Below are positions 22,001 to 33,990 of a stretch of DNA of 64,000 bases, piece by piece (position 1 is the first letter of the stretch; each line of letters starts with the position of its first letter). Location: positions 4,712,001 to 4,776,000 of the forward strand of contig OZ004588.1 of assembly GCA_963924555.1 (NCBI GenBank). Direction: 5' to 3'. Origin of the DNA: Crambe crambe. Its lineage: Eukaryota; Porifera; Demospongiae; Poecilosclerida; Crambeidae. The notes beneath the pieces were generated by a model. That model saw only the letters and a program-made list of their open reading frames with translations, made no database searches and was not told the DNA's origin. Position numbers and translations under genes: made by a program.

Positions 22001-22786
22001 CAGACGGATCAATTACTGGACAATTGTACCTAGAAAACTCTGCCATAAACTGGTAGCCATCTGAAATATGATTATTAATTTTTTTTGGACAACTCCTTTA
22101 ATCATGTATATGAATTAACAGCCACAGCTGAAAGTCAGGATTCTGAATCAGTTTTCAATCTTTTGATACCTAAATCGTAGGTACCAGATGCCAGAAAAAG
22201 TGTCAAAGTTGGAAGACAGGAAGGTTCCATCCTTCCCCTATCTGTGTCTACATTTATAGAAGTCAAGCTTCAAATATCACTGCAATACAAAACCTGAACT
22301 TAGGCACTATAAGGTAATCAATATTCAGACGGTAAAAAATGGGCTGATTTTTAATGGTGGAGGATGTCACATGTAGAACACTAGATGATACGTTTATATA
22401 TATGAAAAAAAATTACATCAACATTACCAAGTCAACTACTGCCTGTATGTAATTGATCAAGGTGCATATCTAGCTTATCACTTTGCTGTTATCAGATCCT
22501 TTCATTCAAAGTTACCGGCTATCCAACTTCACAGCTCAGTTTATGTGGACATTCAAGTATCATTAGAATTGATGATTAATAGAGTATTGTAAAGACTAGA
22601 ATAACATCTCTTCTATATTTCTTGGTGGAGTCTCTTTATTAAGAAGACATGACTGCATCTCTTTGTTTCATTTGTAGAGTCTGATGCTTACATATTAGTG
22701 CCGTCTGTTGTGTGATAATGAATTGACTCTCTTAAGTTGTTGATTAAAAATTGTAAGGGAACAATCCATAAAAATAATTTTCCTAG
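22001..22786. other. Spacer between ankyrin fragment and MCMDC2-like gene
   Basis: No supported exon. 5' exons of the MCMDC2-like gene could lie here but I cannot define them. A short inverted repeat surrounds 22,160-22,200 (ATACCTAAATCGTAGGTACC). Confidence 0.35.
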
Positions 22787-24489
22787 ATAAGCTGTACGTT
22801 ATGCTAGTTCCTTGTGATTGGTGTGATACACCTTTGACTCATTTCGAATTGCAACGGCTACAGGGAGTGTGTGTTGTTGTAAGGAAAGATCTGTGCACTG
22901 GACTCAGACTTGGGGCAAGGGTCACTATAATTGGTGCTCCCACTCGTAAACTAGTCATTCACTCTCAGCAGACATTAATCAACTCAATCATAGAGGTATG
23001 TTAGCCACATAGCAACTTTTAGAATCACATTATGCATAGCAAGTATGTGTCTTCATATGTTTCATTCTGGCGAATAATATTTCAATGGAATTAAGTCAGA
23101 GGCAGAAGCTATTGCCCTCTACGCCTAGAAGCATTCTTCAGGTGATAGTTACCCAATTAGGTTCTGCTGCTCTCCTACTTAACTGTCTGTGCTTTGTTTG
23201 TCTTTCTGTGTACTTAACTGTCTGTGCTTTGTCGTTCTGTATTATTGGCTGCTACTTAGTGTGACAGAAGAAAAAATCAAGCAAGTTGAACTTCATAGAG
23301 CACAATTAAATTTTTTTTCAAGTGGAACTGCATACCAAGTAGGAATATACTGGAACATGCCAGGGTTTCCAACTAGAGTAAGCTAGTTCATGCTATGAAG
23401 CGCCAGGGAAGAGCAACAAGGTACTGAGGGTAGCATAGAGATAGCTTAGAGTTAGAGAAAGTTGCTCATCAAAAGTAAAACACTATAATTATGGTACGAG
23501 TGTTTCATAATCCCAATTATTTGCTTGCTTTGTTTTATCATTCTGCATAGCTTGTGAATATTCTCATTGGGCGTTTAGTGCTACACTTGCCTTCAGCTTT
23601 GCAGGTTAACTGGTTACCCACGTTTCAATGCTGTACTGTCTAACCAAATCATTTTTTTAGCTGATATTTGCCCCCTGGCTCTTATCGTCGCATCAAGATG
23701 TGTCTGCTTTTGAGTCTGGTCAGTTCGATAGTAAAAAAAAAACATGGTATGTACATACACAGGATTGGAAGCAGCTCATGTGTGGTCATTAAGCTAATGT
23801 AGTGTAGTTCAGTTGGCAAACTGATTAATTAAGTTCGATCGATTGTTTATTCTACTTTGTATCAATCATCTGACATGCATAACTTCTACTTTGATGTTTT
23901 TTATTTGCAGTGTTAGATCTTCTTGCTTATGGATCAGATACAGTTACTATCCATTAGTTGTTTAAACTTGCCAGTGCTTTGGATCCTAATCCAGTTTACC
24001 ATACTTCACTAAATGATCTGGTTGCCTCCTAAGAAGGGCACATTCATTGATGGTATGACTAGGGGCAGTAAAATATTTGCTAGCTGAACCTGTAGTACAA
24101 ATTTTCTCTGTTTAGTAATAGAATTCTAGAACTGAAGTGGGTAAGACAATTTTCTGGCTCCATCTGAATTTGGTGATTTAGCTTATAGTGTTATACTGCA
24201 CAGTTCTTACGTATCTCTGGATCTGGTGGTATTGTGATCCTTTCCTTCAGTGATAGAATGTGTATGACTGATTTTACGATTGTTCTGGGGATAGATTATA
24301 GCTACAGTATTACATGGTGTGTGTATGAAATTGGAGCTTTACATACCATTATTAGCTGGAAGCCTTTTGTTGGCTCATGATGGAGTGTGTGTTATAGAGA
24401 ATCTCAGCTCCCTCGAGAAAGATGTTAGAGAAATTCTGAAAAAAGGTATGTAGCTATATAATATAGTGCATAATTATGTAGTTAGTAGT

Positions 24490-24592
24490 ATTCAATGTAT
24501 TGTGCTGCACCCATGGAGAGAGCACCAATGTATTGTGCACCAATGTACCAGCACCAATGTATTGTGCTGCACCCCATGTGTTGCACCCATGA
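24490..24592 (+). repeat. CACCAATGTATTGTG minisatellite
   Basis: Four imperfect copies of a word like GCACCAATGTATTGTGC before an MCMDC2 exon. The inverted copy has only a short unexpanded stretch at this place (48,645-48,665), so the expansion is specific to A. Confidence 0.75.
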
Positions 24593-24850
24593 AGAGAGAT
24601 CGGGTGGTTTTGAATGTGCCTATACAGAAGCAGAAGGGCGAAACTAAGGCTCAAGAATTATCTTGGCCGTTGAGCTATAAGATCTGGGCTCTTGTATATC
24701 AGCAAGATAGAAAGAAATCTTTATCTAAAGCCGATAGTGAAGTATTGAGGGAGTATTCCCTCCAGGTTTGTATGATAAATTATAGAAAATACTTTGTGTG
24801 CATGGTAGGAAGGGATTTATAGAAGCAGCTTGCTTGTGATGAGAAATTGT

Positions 24851-24901
24851 AGCCTCGTACCCAGGCCCTGTGAAAAAAGCAGGGTCTGGGTATCAAGAGC
24901 C
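24851..24901. mobile_element. Hairpin element of the AGCCTCGTACCCAGGCC family (decayed)
   Basis: AGCCTCGTACCCAGGCCCTG pairs with CAGGGTCTGGGTATCAAGAG. It belongs with 40,432-40,487, 45,594-45,657 and 60,982-61,037. The same spot in A' (48,340-48,392) keeps a decayed copy, so this insertion predates the duplication. Confidence 0.65.
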
Positions 24902-26012
24902 ATAGAAGGAGGGCCTAGAAAAGTATATTATATACTAAGGTGTCCCCTAAAAAAGAAGGGAATCTATACATTAATCATTGTATTGACTCTATTAGGACAC
25001 ATCAGTCATCGATAAAGGATTAGTAGAGTGAGTCTGGAAATATATAACTGATACACTTTATTCATAATTATTAGCTCACATAACTTTGCAGTCATTTTGA
25101 GCTGGTAGTAGTGAACGACCCCACTGACCTTTCTTCTCAAGAACACCTGCATGATATCACAATGAGTCATATCATGAGCAGTAGCAGAAGTGGAGGCTCT
25201 CCTCCCCTCTTGCCTCTTGTGGATCTGCATCAATACTTATGCATGGCATCAGTGATGGAAGTAGAGTTAAATGAAGATGCCTCCATTCTATTGCAGGATT
25301 TTTATGTTGCTAGTCATAGAGTACGGATATCTGCATCACATGGTATGGACATTCCCATCGGAGCTCTCAACAGCATGTATGTATTTCAATTGGTAATTTA
25401 TGTATGGTTTAATATAATATGAAGCAAGCTTCACACAAACTTGTCATAGGAAGCATTTTTTTTTGCATGGATCAATCCAAAGATCTAGAAGAAACAAAAT
25501 CTTCTCGTGTACACATAATAATCATATTTCAGTGTGTGGCTCATTTCACTTGCCTAAGTGATTGATAGTAACTGGATCAGAACAATTTCTGTTCTCTGAA
25601 CAATTGTATGGTACTTAGTACACAATTGATTGTCAGGAACTAATTGATTCTCATATTTTTTTTGTGTGTAGGAATGCCGTTGCATGTGCACATGCTAAGC
25701 TAAATCTGTAGAAAAAGGTTAGTCACAGATATGTCATATGTCATCAAGTAACAAATTCTCAATGACTATGTGTCGGGTGTGGATTTAGGCAGCTGTGGAA
25801 GATGCAGTAATTTCGATTTATTTATATGAAGAATCACTTACAAGCCGCTTTGGCGAGTTCTATTTTTTTTTTGTACCCAAGTGTTACTTGACCAAACTAA
25901 GTTCAAAGCCCTAGATCCTAGATCATGCTAGCTCTTTACGCTCAGTTCTTGGTTTATCTCCTTGTCTACATTTCAAGGCTAATTCTGATCCTGACAGATA
26001 CATTGGTAGAGA

Positions 26013-26850
26013 GGTAAGTTAAAACTGTGGAGGAGGTCACCTAAAGCATCCCCAGGGATCTTTTGTTCTTTCAAAGCTTCCCCCCATAAAATCCTGCCCT
26101 GAGTCAGCCTCTGTGCTCAAGAATGATGGTGGTGTGTGTGTATGCGTTGGTATATTCATTGAGTACTTAGAAAAATTATTGGAGCTTGTATAACTACTTC
26201 TTCTCCTGTGAAAATAAGTCCCTGTGTGTATTGCATAGTTGCATTCATGTATGTACGTACAAGCTCTATGCATGCTTTGTCATAATGTATTTCCTGAATA
26301 AAATGCCTTGATTCAATGCTTAGCGAGTGAACATTGGTGATCATGCTTGCACACTACTGTTCACTCGTTGCAAGAGTTTTTAACAACGACAACAACAAAA
26401 GTCTAGCTGCACTCATAGTGCTAGACACTGATTTAATTGAATGCCTGGTCTAAACATGGTATATATGGTATACATAGCATCATAAACCACAAGTGTACTT
26501 TTTATGATAGTTTGATGAGAGCTTGAGACTTCTTCATAAGCAGATTGTAGACTTTTGCAAGTGCCATAGAATGGCTAATATTCATCAGCATGAAGAGTAG
26601 TCTATCTTTATTTTTATTTCATCTAAATCAAAGATATTTTTATAATCATGACCCATGCTATCTGTTGTGTGTATTCAACATATTTGTGTGTGCAATGGCA
26701 ATTCATTATGTTTCTTATATAAGTACTGTCAAGAAAGAGTGTCAGTGCAGAGTTATCACCATTAGCCTTGTTCCTGGTATTATTTTTCAGAAAACAGTTA
26801 AATGCAATGCTGTATAATTATCATCATTATTATAGGTTTATAATTATATT
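26013..26850. other. Intergenic
   Basis: AT-rich spacer between the convergent MCMDC2-like and astacin genes, also present inverted at 46,430-47,180. No coding signal. GTGTGTGTGTATG microsatellite at about 26,130. Confidence 0.5.
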
Positions 26851-26970
26851 CAAGGTCATATTGTATTCTTAATTGCATCCATAGAGTTTGTTGATTGTTA
26901 TACAGTCACTCACACTTAAGTGTTGAGTTCTTCCGAGGTATGGGCTTCCTTGAGACCAATACACTATAAA
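26851..26970 (-). pseudogene. 3' end of the astacin gene, truncated
   Basis: Minus-strand match to the last coding part of the astacin gene at 46,270-46,390 (the block before CTCAACACTTAAGTGTGAGTG and the C-terminal Cys). Homology stops at about 26,970, and the zinc-site and prodomain parts are absent from A. Confidence 0.65.
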
Positions 26971-27470
26971 TAATATATATACGTGGATTCAAGCAATCTG
27001 ATTGGTCCATTACCATTGAATAATTCACGGTATTCAATGATATACTAGACTATGTACATAGTACAATAGCACCATGGACAAACTCCCCTCCTCGTTTCAA
27101 TGAATTCACCCATACAGAAATCCTAGCGACCTGTCGATGTCCACCTTTCCCATTTATTTGAAATGCTGCAATTATGTACTAAATCATCATTCGAGTCAAC
27201 TCACTTTCTGATGTGCAATGCGATTTCCAAATGGTGTATCACGACCCCTTGCACCAGGAAGTAGCGGCCAACAGCCAAAGAAGCATTACAGCAGTTTGAT
27301 GCATGTTAGTGCTAGCTATGTAGCTACGTACAAGACACTTCTAAATGTTGAATGATGTCTGTAGCAACTTGTATGCTGATTATGACACACTAAGGGATAT
27401 AGTTGGTATTGTATGAATATTACAGTACACTATTGGACAATAAAGCCTACCTATTAGGAATCTGCACAGT
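26971..27470. other. Non-homologous junction between units A and B
   Basis: No counterpart in the A'-B' junction (45,540-46,270), which holds the rest of the astacin gene instead. It has words shared with other dispersed sites (TATACTAGACTATGTACA, also at 8,022). No gene seen. Confidence 0.5.
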
Positions 27471-27748
27471 AAGGGAGGGTCTGAAGAAAAAAAGAAGCTA
27501 ACTTTCAAGGCTAGGGAAAGAAGTTGGATGGCTATAGTGTTACAGGTCTGCCCCACCCCCTTCCTAAGGTTACCATACAAATAGGTACGTTATGTTAGCT
27601 TCGCCACCACTCCTCTCCCAAGTAGCTATTTATTAAAGGTTATTCCATTGGTTCCAAAATATAATTTTGATATCTGGGATCCAATTTCACATAAACATCA
27701 ATCACATAGTGGTACAGAATTCAGAGGGTCAATTCCAATAATAGTTAT

Positions 27749-28038
27749 CAGTGGCGTAGCCAGACAGGGTGCTCTGGGTGCTCGAGCACCCCCTTTGCTA
27801 GCTGAACTGCTGAACCTTCACTACGTGTATCTAATCTGTCAGTCACTAGCTAGCGGGCCTGCGAGACTAAGCTAGATTGATCACTAACCTCAGCTTTGTA
27901 GCGCGATGCAACAATAGTAAAAAGGTCTAAGGTCAACGTTAGTGGGCGTGGTAACATACGGTTTTAGGGGGTGTGGCACACAAAAAATTTTCCGGGCACT
28001 TTGCGGATAATTTACTTTAAATCCTGGCTACGCCACTG
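27749..28038. mobile_element. 290-bp inverted-repeat element ending CAGTGGCGTAGCCAG
   Basis: The termini CAGTGGCGTAGCCAG and CTGGCTACGCCACTG are perfect inverted repeats. GTTAT directly flanks both sides (27,744-27,748 and 28,039-28,043). It is absent from the direct copy near 54,080. Small size and no frame: a non-autonomous DNA transposon; the superfamily is uncertain. Confidence 0.85.
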
Positions 28039-28109
28039 GTTATGATAGCAGAATCATTACATAACTTTGCAGGCTGGTATAAAAAAAGGAAAATTAATAA
28101 AATTGCATT

Positions 28110-28770
28110 CTTGCATTATAAAAACTTACTTTGTTTTGTAGCAATGCTTTCAAAAAGTGCGTAATTAACATCCTTCACAGCCTCAGCTAATTTCTTCCAG
28201 CTTGGCCTCCCATACCTACATGCATATGTATAAGCAATTAATGAACATGATTAGCAAGTGGTGGATTCAATTCACTTGTCTAGGTACCCACAGGCCTTTT
28301 GTAACTTGAGCCTGGTCTGACTGATCTAATTGGATGCCTAGTCATAGAAAATAATCCTAATGCCAAATACCTAGGGATAGTGTTTTCTAAATGCTGCAGC
28401 AGAAAAGGGCACAAAGAAACTGAACAAGAAACCCGAAGAATCTATTACATGCACTCACAAAGGCTCTATTTTGTCTACAGAGCCTACTACCTCCTTTCAA
28501 GGTGACCTTAGCCTTTGTAGAAAAGGCTAGCTTTAATAAGTATTGATATTTTCGTGCAGGTCTATGAAATTAACTGCCTCCTTTCCCAAATTTTTCTCTT
28601 TACCTGTGTTAGTTGTAGTTTAGTTTGAGCCATTCCATCATGGCCATATTGAGATACATTGCACTATCCCTGGGGTGGATCCTGTCCACCCTTTTAAATG
28701 TAGCTTGGTAAATAATTGCCTCCATTGAGCAGAAAGGCTTTCAATTGAATTGTTGAATTGAACACTTCTC
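28110..28770 (-). CDS. Small death-domain gene fragment (B copy)
   Basis: Two minus-strand exons fit one death domain: the first, about 28,770-28,610, reads QWRQLFTKLHLK then MAMMEWLKLNYN (in another frame, so probably damaged); the second, about 28,220-28,135, reads YGRPSWKKLAEAVKDVNYAL then FESIATKQ. The WLK...W-K-LA-AV pattern is the helix 2-4 core of death domains and is closely similar to the death domain of the large gene next to it (GRPTWKRLAKAVGELDYRL). Death domains make homotypic contacts in apoptosis and innate signalling complexes. It could be a separate tandem gene or additional 3' exons of the large gene. The direct copy is at 54,090-54,850. Confidence 0.55.
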
Positions 28771-28934
28771 CGTAATCCTCAGGTGCTAAAAATAGAACAA
28801 AATATATGAAGAAAAAAAACGATTCTTTGTGGAAAAAAAATTATGTTGTTCTTAATAAGGAACAACTACTAAAGCCTATTTGCATTCACTTGATCCCTTG
28901 ATAATTTATTATAAAACAACAAAACAACAAAACA

Positions 28935-29050
28935 ACCAGCTCATAGAGTGGGTGATCAGCTCTCTGCTGGTGTCTTAAACGTGAAAACTGAGGAGATATA
29001 GTGAATGATCAAGGAATCAAGTGAATGTCAATAGACATTAGGTAAAAGTG
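28935..29050. repeat. Short block shared by A and B units (AGCTCATAGAGTGGGTGATC)
   Basis: CATAGAGTGGGTGATCAGCTCTCTGCTGG recurs, in part or whole, at 20,270-20,300 (inverted), 45,480-45,510 (inverted), 52,855-52,890 and 55,022-55,060. It marks the inner limit of homology of B'. Confidence 0.7.
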
Positions 29051-29564
29051 ATTGTTTTGGTAATTTCGTAGGTGCTGCTAAATGGATAGACAAATTTATA
29101 TGGGAGTTTCAAGGTCATGATTACAGTTGCACTCACTTGGCAAACTCTGATCCACAAGTTCCAGCAAGATATTATCTACATGGAATGCACAAAGTCATTT
29201 TACTCTGCACCAACCACATTATAGGAATAATAATGCAAGCTGTATATGTATGTGGTATTCTCAAAAAGAGGAGGAGAAACCAATATTACTCAGTAGTATG
29301 TTTCCAACAACCAGTTCCCTCAACTGCCCTATAACACTTATCAGGATAAATGATAAGAGTAGATATTTTAGGAATAGATCCCATGGCTCCATGCTTATGT
29401 AATAGGCTCATAATTTGTCTGTCCACCAAGCCAGCGTTTATTATTATTGTTAAATGTCTCTGGAATAGATAAGAGAATACATTACTGACGTAAGCTCTCT
29501 ATTAAGACGAAGGGGAAAAAATCATCAATATTGCATCTCTGACTTACCTGGTAGTCTTTGTGCA

Positions 29565-32500
29565 GGAACTGATGGTGGAAGCAGAAGAGATACAGAAGAT
29601 AGAGGCAGTGACGAGAAAGGAGATTGCTCTAAAAATAATCATTACTACATTAGCACAAGTTCATATCCCCCCCCCCCCCCGATTCCAACCCCCCTATTCC
29701 AACCTCCCTAATTTTGGTGCTTCATCAAGGCAAGATTCATCATACTATCTTTCGGGTAGTCCTGCTGGAATTTATTCAGTGCAGTCATAATTTGTACAAA
29801 GTTGTTTCCACTGAGCAGAAAGAGTCTCTACTGAGTCCAACACATCTCCATGATCATCAGGATCTGCATAATGATATGCAGGTACAGTACATTTACCTCA
29901 CGTTATTAAGTCACTGTAGACCACTTACTGAGCTCACTGTCAGTATTTTCTATCAAGTTCTCATCTACGCACAAAAAGGAGACAGTAAACTTTAATAAGA
30001 TGACCACAATTCTTACCTTGATTTATGTATGTACAGGCTCATGGTCATTGCTCCTGTTACTGCAATTATTATAGCAACAGAGCTGAGGTACCACCAACCC
30101 ACACATGACATCACCTATCATGTACCCTGTATTCATGATATCACCTGCAGGACCTACTCTGTATTCATGAAAGTCATGTAGTGTGTAACATAACAAGCCA
30201 AGACAGAAAATGTCATGATTAAAGTAAATCAATAAATAAGTGCGCAACTAGAGTAAATCAATGCACAATCATCACATTCTGTATTCACCAGGAACAAGGT
30301 ACAGGTTTTGCACTTTGGAGTTCTATATTATCACCTGCAACTGAAAGGCTGAAGCTACACTCTTCATCCGGTGGATTAGTGTAGGTAGAAGAAATTTTGT
30401 GTCCAGAAATTGTACTGCTTGGAGGATAATTATTAAAGGTGACAATGAAGGTGAACGCTCTTCTTTGTGATCTATAATAGTTAATCTTTTAATTGTACTC
30501 CATATTATAATGCTCAGGTATACTATTCACAAATCTTGTCATGGAATGGTCCTGCAACAGTCTTATGAATAATAGAGCTTTGAAGTTTTCTTTCGTGATT
30601 ATCCACATTACATTAACATACTTGACTCTCTCCATCAAATTGATCATCTGTTGCCTCCAGTATCACCAAGTGCCATCTTTCCAGTAAATATATCTCATTG
30701 GAGATTTGTCGGGGCTATGATGTCATCACAGTACTACAACAAAAATACATAAATTGTTATCATGGTCATAAATAAACCATTACATGCATAACTACCTTCA
30801 GGTAGACCAGGTGGTTCAAACAAGCATAAAATACTGCTACTGCATGAAGACCTGTGTCAGTAATGTGAAGAGATCTCACCGAGTAGAGAATTTTTTCTGT
30901 TCCACAGTAAATATGTTACAATGAAGTGGGAATTGGGCAATTATTATTAGTCACGTAACAATGTTCATTTAATGAAGCACTGTTCCTGACTACATTCGCT
31001 GCCTCTATTGAAACACTGTATTATGATTCAATGCAGCAGAGTACATGGATGAGACACAATTCGATGCTCAGCACATTATAAAATCAAAGGAATAATGACA
31101 CTACTCCTTTATCATCACATTAAATACCTTTTGTTCTCTCTACATCAGATAATATTGATCCTCCTAACCAAAGACTTGAGAGCAAATGTTCCAAATCTGT
31201 CTCCCACATTGAAGGCACCATCTTCTCCCTCTATCTTTCGAAAGGCATAAACTGGATTGGATTCTCTGTACTTGGGGGTGGTGCCGGCAACAAGGAATGC
31301 CATGTCTTCACAGTCTTCTTTATTCTCCAGGCTAACATAGTGCTGGATATACACTATCACATTATTTTGCAATTTCCCCTTTGTAATAGGTTGTATGAGG
31401 TAGGCAGGATTAGCCGGCTTGTAACCGTCTGGCAGTATGAAGAATCCACAGTCACACAGGTCGACTCCCCTGATCCAACTCTTGCTTTGGTATCGATACA
31501 GATACGCCCACATCCTCAAAGTTCACCGTGTCTGTGGACAATGTGATAGTTGGATATTCATCAAACACTATACCAGGGTATTCCTGTTAAAAGAAAAATA
31601 CACCTGTGACACGAAAAAAATAAATAAGCTACCATTAGAAGCATACCTACTACAGGGGGTTTTTAAAAGGAGATAAAATGTCCCAGTGTATCTAGTTCAC
31701 CCAAGAAATACATCCATTCTTACTTTTCTATTCAAAGTTTGACAGGAGATTTTCATTTAACAGTTACTTCCATGTTTGCCCCATTATTTAAGAGGAGTCC
31801 AACTACTTGATCGTGCCCAAAATGACTGGCAACAAAGAGGATCATCCTGCATGTCCACCTGAGCCCCGTTGTTCAACAACAGCTGGGCCACTTCAAAATG
31901 TCCAGACCCCCCTCCTTCCTGCCGTAGATCAACCTGAGCACCATAGCCTAACAGCAGTTTAGAAATCTCATTAAACTGACAATCATCAAAGCACACCACC
32001 CACCATAATCCTGAATGTCGACCTGAGCACCATTCTCTAGTAATAGTTTGGCCACTTCCAACTTATTTCTTTTACTGGAATACATCAAAGCAGACCTCCC
32101 TCTGTTATCCTGCAGGTCGGCCTGAGCTCCCTTTTCCAGCAGTAGTCTAATAACTCCAGAATGTCCTTCTTTACAAGCAAGCATTAAAGGAGATCCCCAT
32201 TCTTCTTTCTGAAGGTTAAGCTGAGCACCATTTTATACCAACACTTTGGTTGCTTCAGTATGTCCTTCTCGACAAGCAAACATCAAAGCAGATCGCCCGT
32301 TATTCTACAACAGGTCAACCTGAGTACCGTATTCCAATAGCTAATAACCTGACAACTTTACTATGTCCTTTTTCACTAGCACTGATCAGAGCTGAAGCCC
32401 CACTACCTGTCTGTTGGTCTACTTGAACATCATTTTCTAGCAGCACCTTGGCCACTTCAAAATATCCTCCCCGACTGGATATCATCGAGGAGAATGCTCT

Positions 32501-33308
32501 TTACTCCACTGCAAATCTATCCTTGCCCCATTTTCTATCAATACTTTTACGGTTTCAGAGTACCCTTTTGAACAGGCAAGCATTAAAGCTGATCTCCCAA
32601 TATTGTCAACCTGAGCACAACTTTTCAGGAGCAACCTGGATATCCTTCATTGCTGGCAATAAGCAATGCAGTATCTCCCTCATTGTTCCGCATATCAACT
32701 GTAGCACCATTTTCTAGCAGGATCTTTACCACTTTAGAATGTCCTTTTTGACTGGCAATCATCACAGCTGACCCACCATCCTTTTGCTTCAAGTCCACCC
32801 GAGCGTGATACTCAATAATCAGTAGCTGAACAATATTGAAATACCCTAACAAACTGGATATCATCGAAGCTGTTAGACCACTGGTGTCTTGAAAATCAGT
32901 ATTAGCACCATTTTCTAGCAGCAATTTAAAGTGGGCTTTTCCACAACTAGCCATCAAAGCAGATTGTCCACCAGATTAGCATCAGAGGTGACCACCCAGT
33001 ACTGGGTCCACGCTATATTCGCCATCTTCCGATAATTTCCTGACTTTCTGTACATCACCTAACCTGGCTGCTTCGTGTAAGGGAGGTAGATTATTATTAT
33101 TCACTTCTTCTCACGGCGATGAGCATACGCAGGTGCCTAGTACTAGTAGCGATTCCGGAAGCCATACATTTCCTGAAACTTTGCCCGCCTGACGGTTATA
33201 GACCTGCTGGCGTGGGTTAAGCACATACAGATCTACGGTTTTCCCCATATTAATCTCCATAGAACTAAAATCAACGGCGCTAACTGTGAACATAGCACAC
33301 TGGTTCAT
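29565..33308 (-). pseudogene. Ankyrin / ZU5-like / death-domain gene, B copy
   Basis: The only copy with a 5' exon: Met at 33,306-33,308, then FTVSAVDFSSMEINMGKTVD, and downstream LPPLHEAARLGDVQKVRKL, an ankyrin entry. Broken ankyrin units follow (32,957-31,790), e.g. GHSKVVKILLENGATVDM and EGHSGVIRLLLEKGAQADLQ. A ZU5-like segment follows at 31,519-31,145 (GFFILPDGYKPANPAYL, EDCEDMAFLVAGTTP, VGDRFGTFALK). Later exons (30,890-30,310) and the death-domain exon (29,900-29,560) are present, but about 120 bp with the death-domain core is deleted near 29,725 relative to B' and B''. Several frameshifts and stops occur in the ankyrin part. This architecture is known from ankyrin/UNC5-type and poriferan immune-like adaptor proteins; the function here is inference. 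ZU5 is a tentative call. Confidence 0.65.
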
Positions 33309-33424
33309 TTCGTGTTTGAGTAGTTAGTACATTATTAAGCTGCTGCTGGATATGAGTTACTTGTTTATATGTTGATTGATCGTTGAGATAGAGCTAGTTA
33401 TATATGGGCAGGTCTAACTTCCGG

Positions 33425-33640
33425 TGTCACAGTCGCTGGGAGATTCTGTCGCAGGGAAAAAATATCCTGTCGCGAGCGACCTAATCTCCTAGGATATTTC
33501 GTAGCCGCCAGGATATATTGTCGCTGCATATAAAGTAGCTATCGGAGAGGTGGTATAGCTATATCTGATTATACAAAGACAATCGCTCACCAACAAATTG
33601 CTCTCCTAGCTCCTAGGTCGTTTCTACTACAGAGTTCCAT
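33425..33640 (+). repeat. Short TGTCACAG-ended arm copy
   Basis: Starts TGTCACAGTCGCTGGGAGAT right after CCGG (33421-33424) and follows the 6,796 arm with small deletions to the TCGTTTCTACTAC block. Private to unit B. Confidence 0.7.
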
Positions 33641-33644
33641 ATAG

Positions 33645-33700
33645 GCTGTGCCTACAGTCCGTTCAGGCCAACAGTCGCGGCACCCGGGATTCTTCACAGA
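33645..33700. other. Sequence related to the flanks of the Ginger-type element, without the element
   Basis: GGCTGTGCCTACAGTC followed at once by CGTTCAGGCCAACAG. Around the Ginger-type element the same two pieces occur as GCTGTGTCTACAGTCCCGG (left) and GGTCCGTTCAGGCCACCAGC (right), separated by the 6.2-kb insert plus about 15 bp. Confidence 0.5.
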
Positions 33701-33757
33701 TTCAGACTGGTCCAAGCACCAGGACACTTAAAATGTTTTTCAAAGATTGAAAAATTT

Positions 33758-33836
33758 CGGGAATCGAACGCGAGACCACACATTCAATATCACGCAGTAC
33801 TAACACGACACGTGTAATATTAACCGATGCGCTACG
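33758..33836 (-). repeat. tRNA-like sequence with boxes A and B (SINE-like)
   Basis: Minus strand: GTAGCGCATCGGTTAAT (box A) and GCGTTCGATTCCCG (box B, one mismatch), with a longer middle than at 9,833. Its downstream part differs from the 9,833 copy, so the tRNA-like head has been joined to different tails. Confidence 0.55.
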
Positions 33837-33990
33837 GTATGAAACACCTTCTAACTTCAAACTCTTTGGTTGCCTTAGGGAACCTTTTGGGCCTGCCACA
33901 ACAGTGCGTGAATAGTACGTCCCATACTCCTATATAACGGTTGCTGCGCTCACTCCCTTGTAGGAGCCATTATATAATACATAGTCCGGG

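Larger units (their letters stand above)
22787..26012 (+). pseudogene. MCMDC2: MCM domain-containing protein 2-like gene, A copy with nonsense codon
   Basis: Recognisable exons: 22,787-22,995 (LQGVCVVVRKDL, GARVTIIGAPTR); about 23,258-23,383; 23,547-23,604 (LVNILIGRLVLHLPSALQ); 23,660-23,755 (FAPWLLSSHQDVSAFES); from 23,911 (VLDLLAYGSDTVTIH then TAG at 23,955); 24,307-24,446 (GSLLLAHDGVCVIENLSSLE); 24,590-24,763; 25,091-25,373 (DLHQYLCMASVMEVELNEDA); 25,672-25,711; 25,790-25,868; ending near 26,012. The order fits MCMDC2, an atypical MCM-fold protein linked in animals to meiotic recombination. The TAG at 23,955 is CAG in the inverted copy, so A is broken there and A' is not. A TAA in LNDLVAS* is present in both copies and may mark an exon edge that I misplaced. 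Confidence 0.7.
19630..26970 (+). repeat. Segmental duplication unit A
   Basis: Matches 46,270-53,680 in inverted orientation along its length. Paired landmarks: LARS2 last exon 20,404 / 52,740; ankyrin fragment 21,980 / 51,019; MCMDC2 exons 22,787-26,012 / 50,255-47,190; astacin 3' end 26,868 / 46,370. Small indels occur throughout, for example a minisatellite at 24,490-24,590 that A' lacks. Confidence 0.9.

Noticed and set aside
31340-31546. Plus-strand frames opposite the ZU5-like segment (also 42,864-43,184 minus and 57,316-57,660 plus)
   Set aside because: They are antisense shadows of the coding strand that carries the GYKPA and EDCE(D/N)MAFLVAGTTP motifs.
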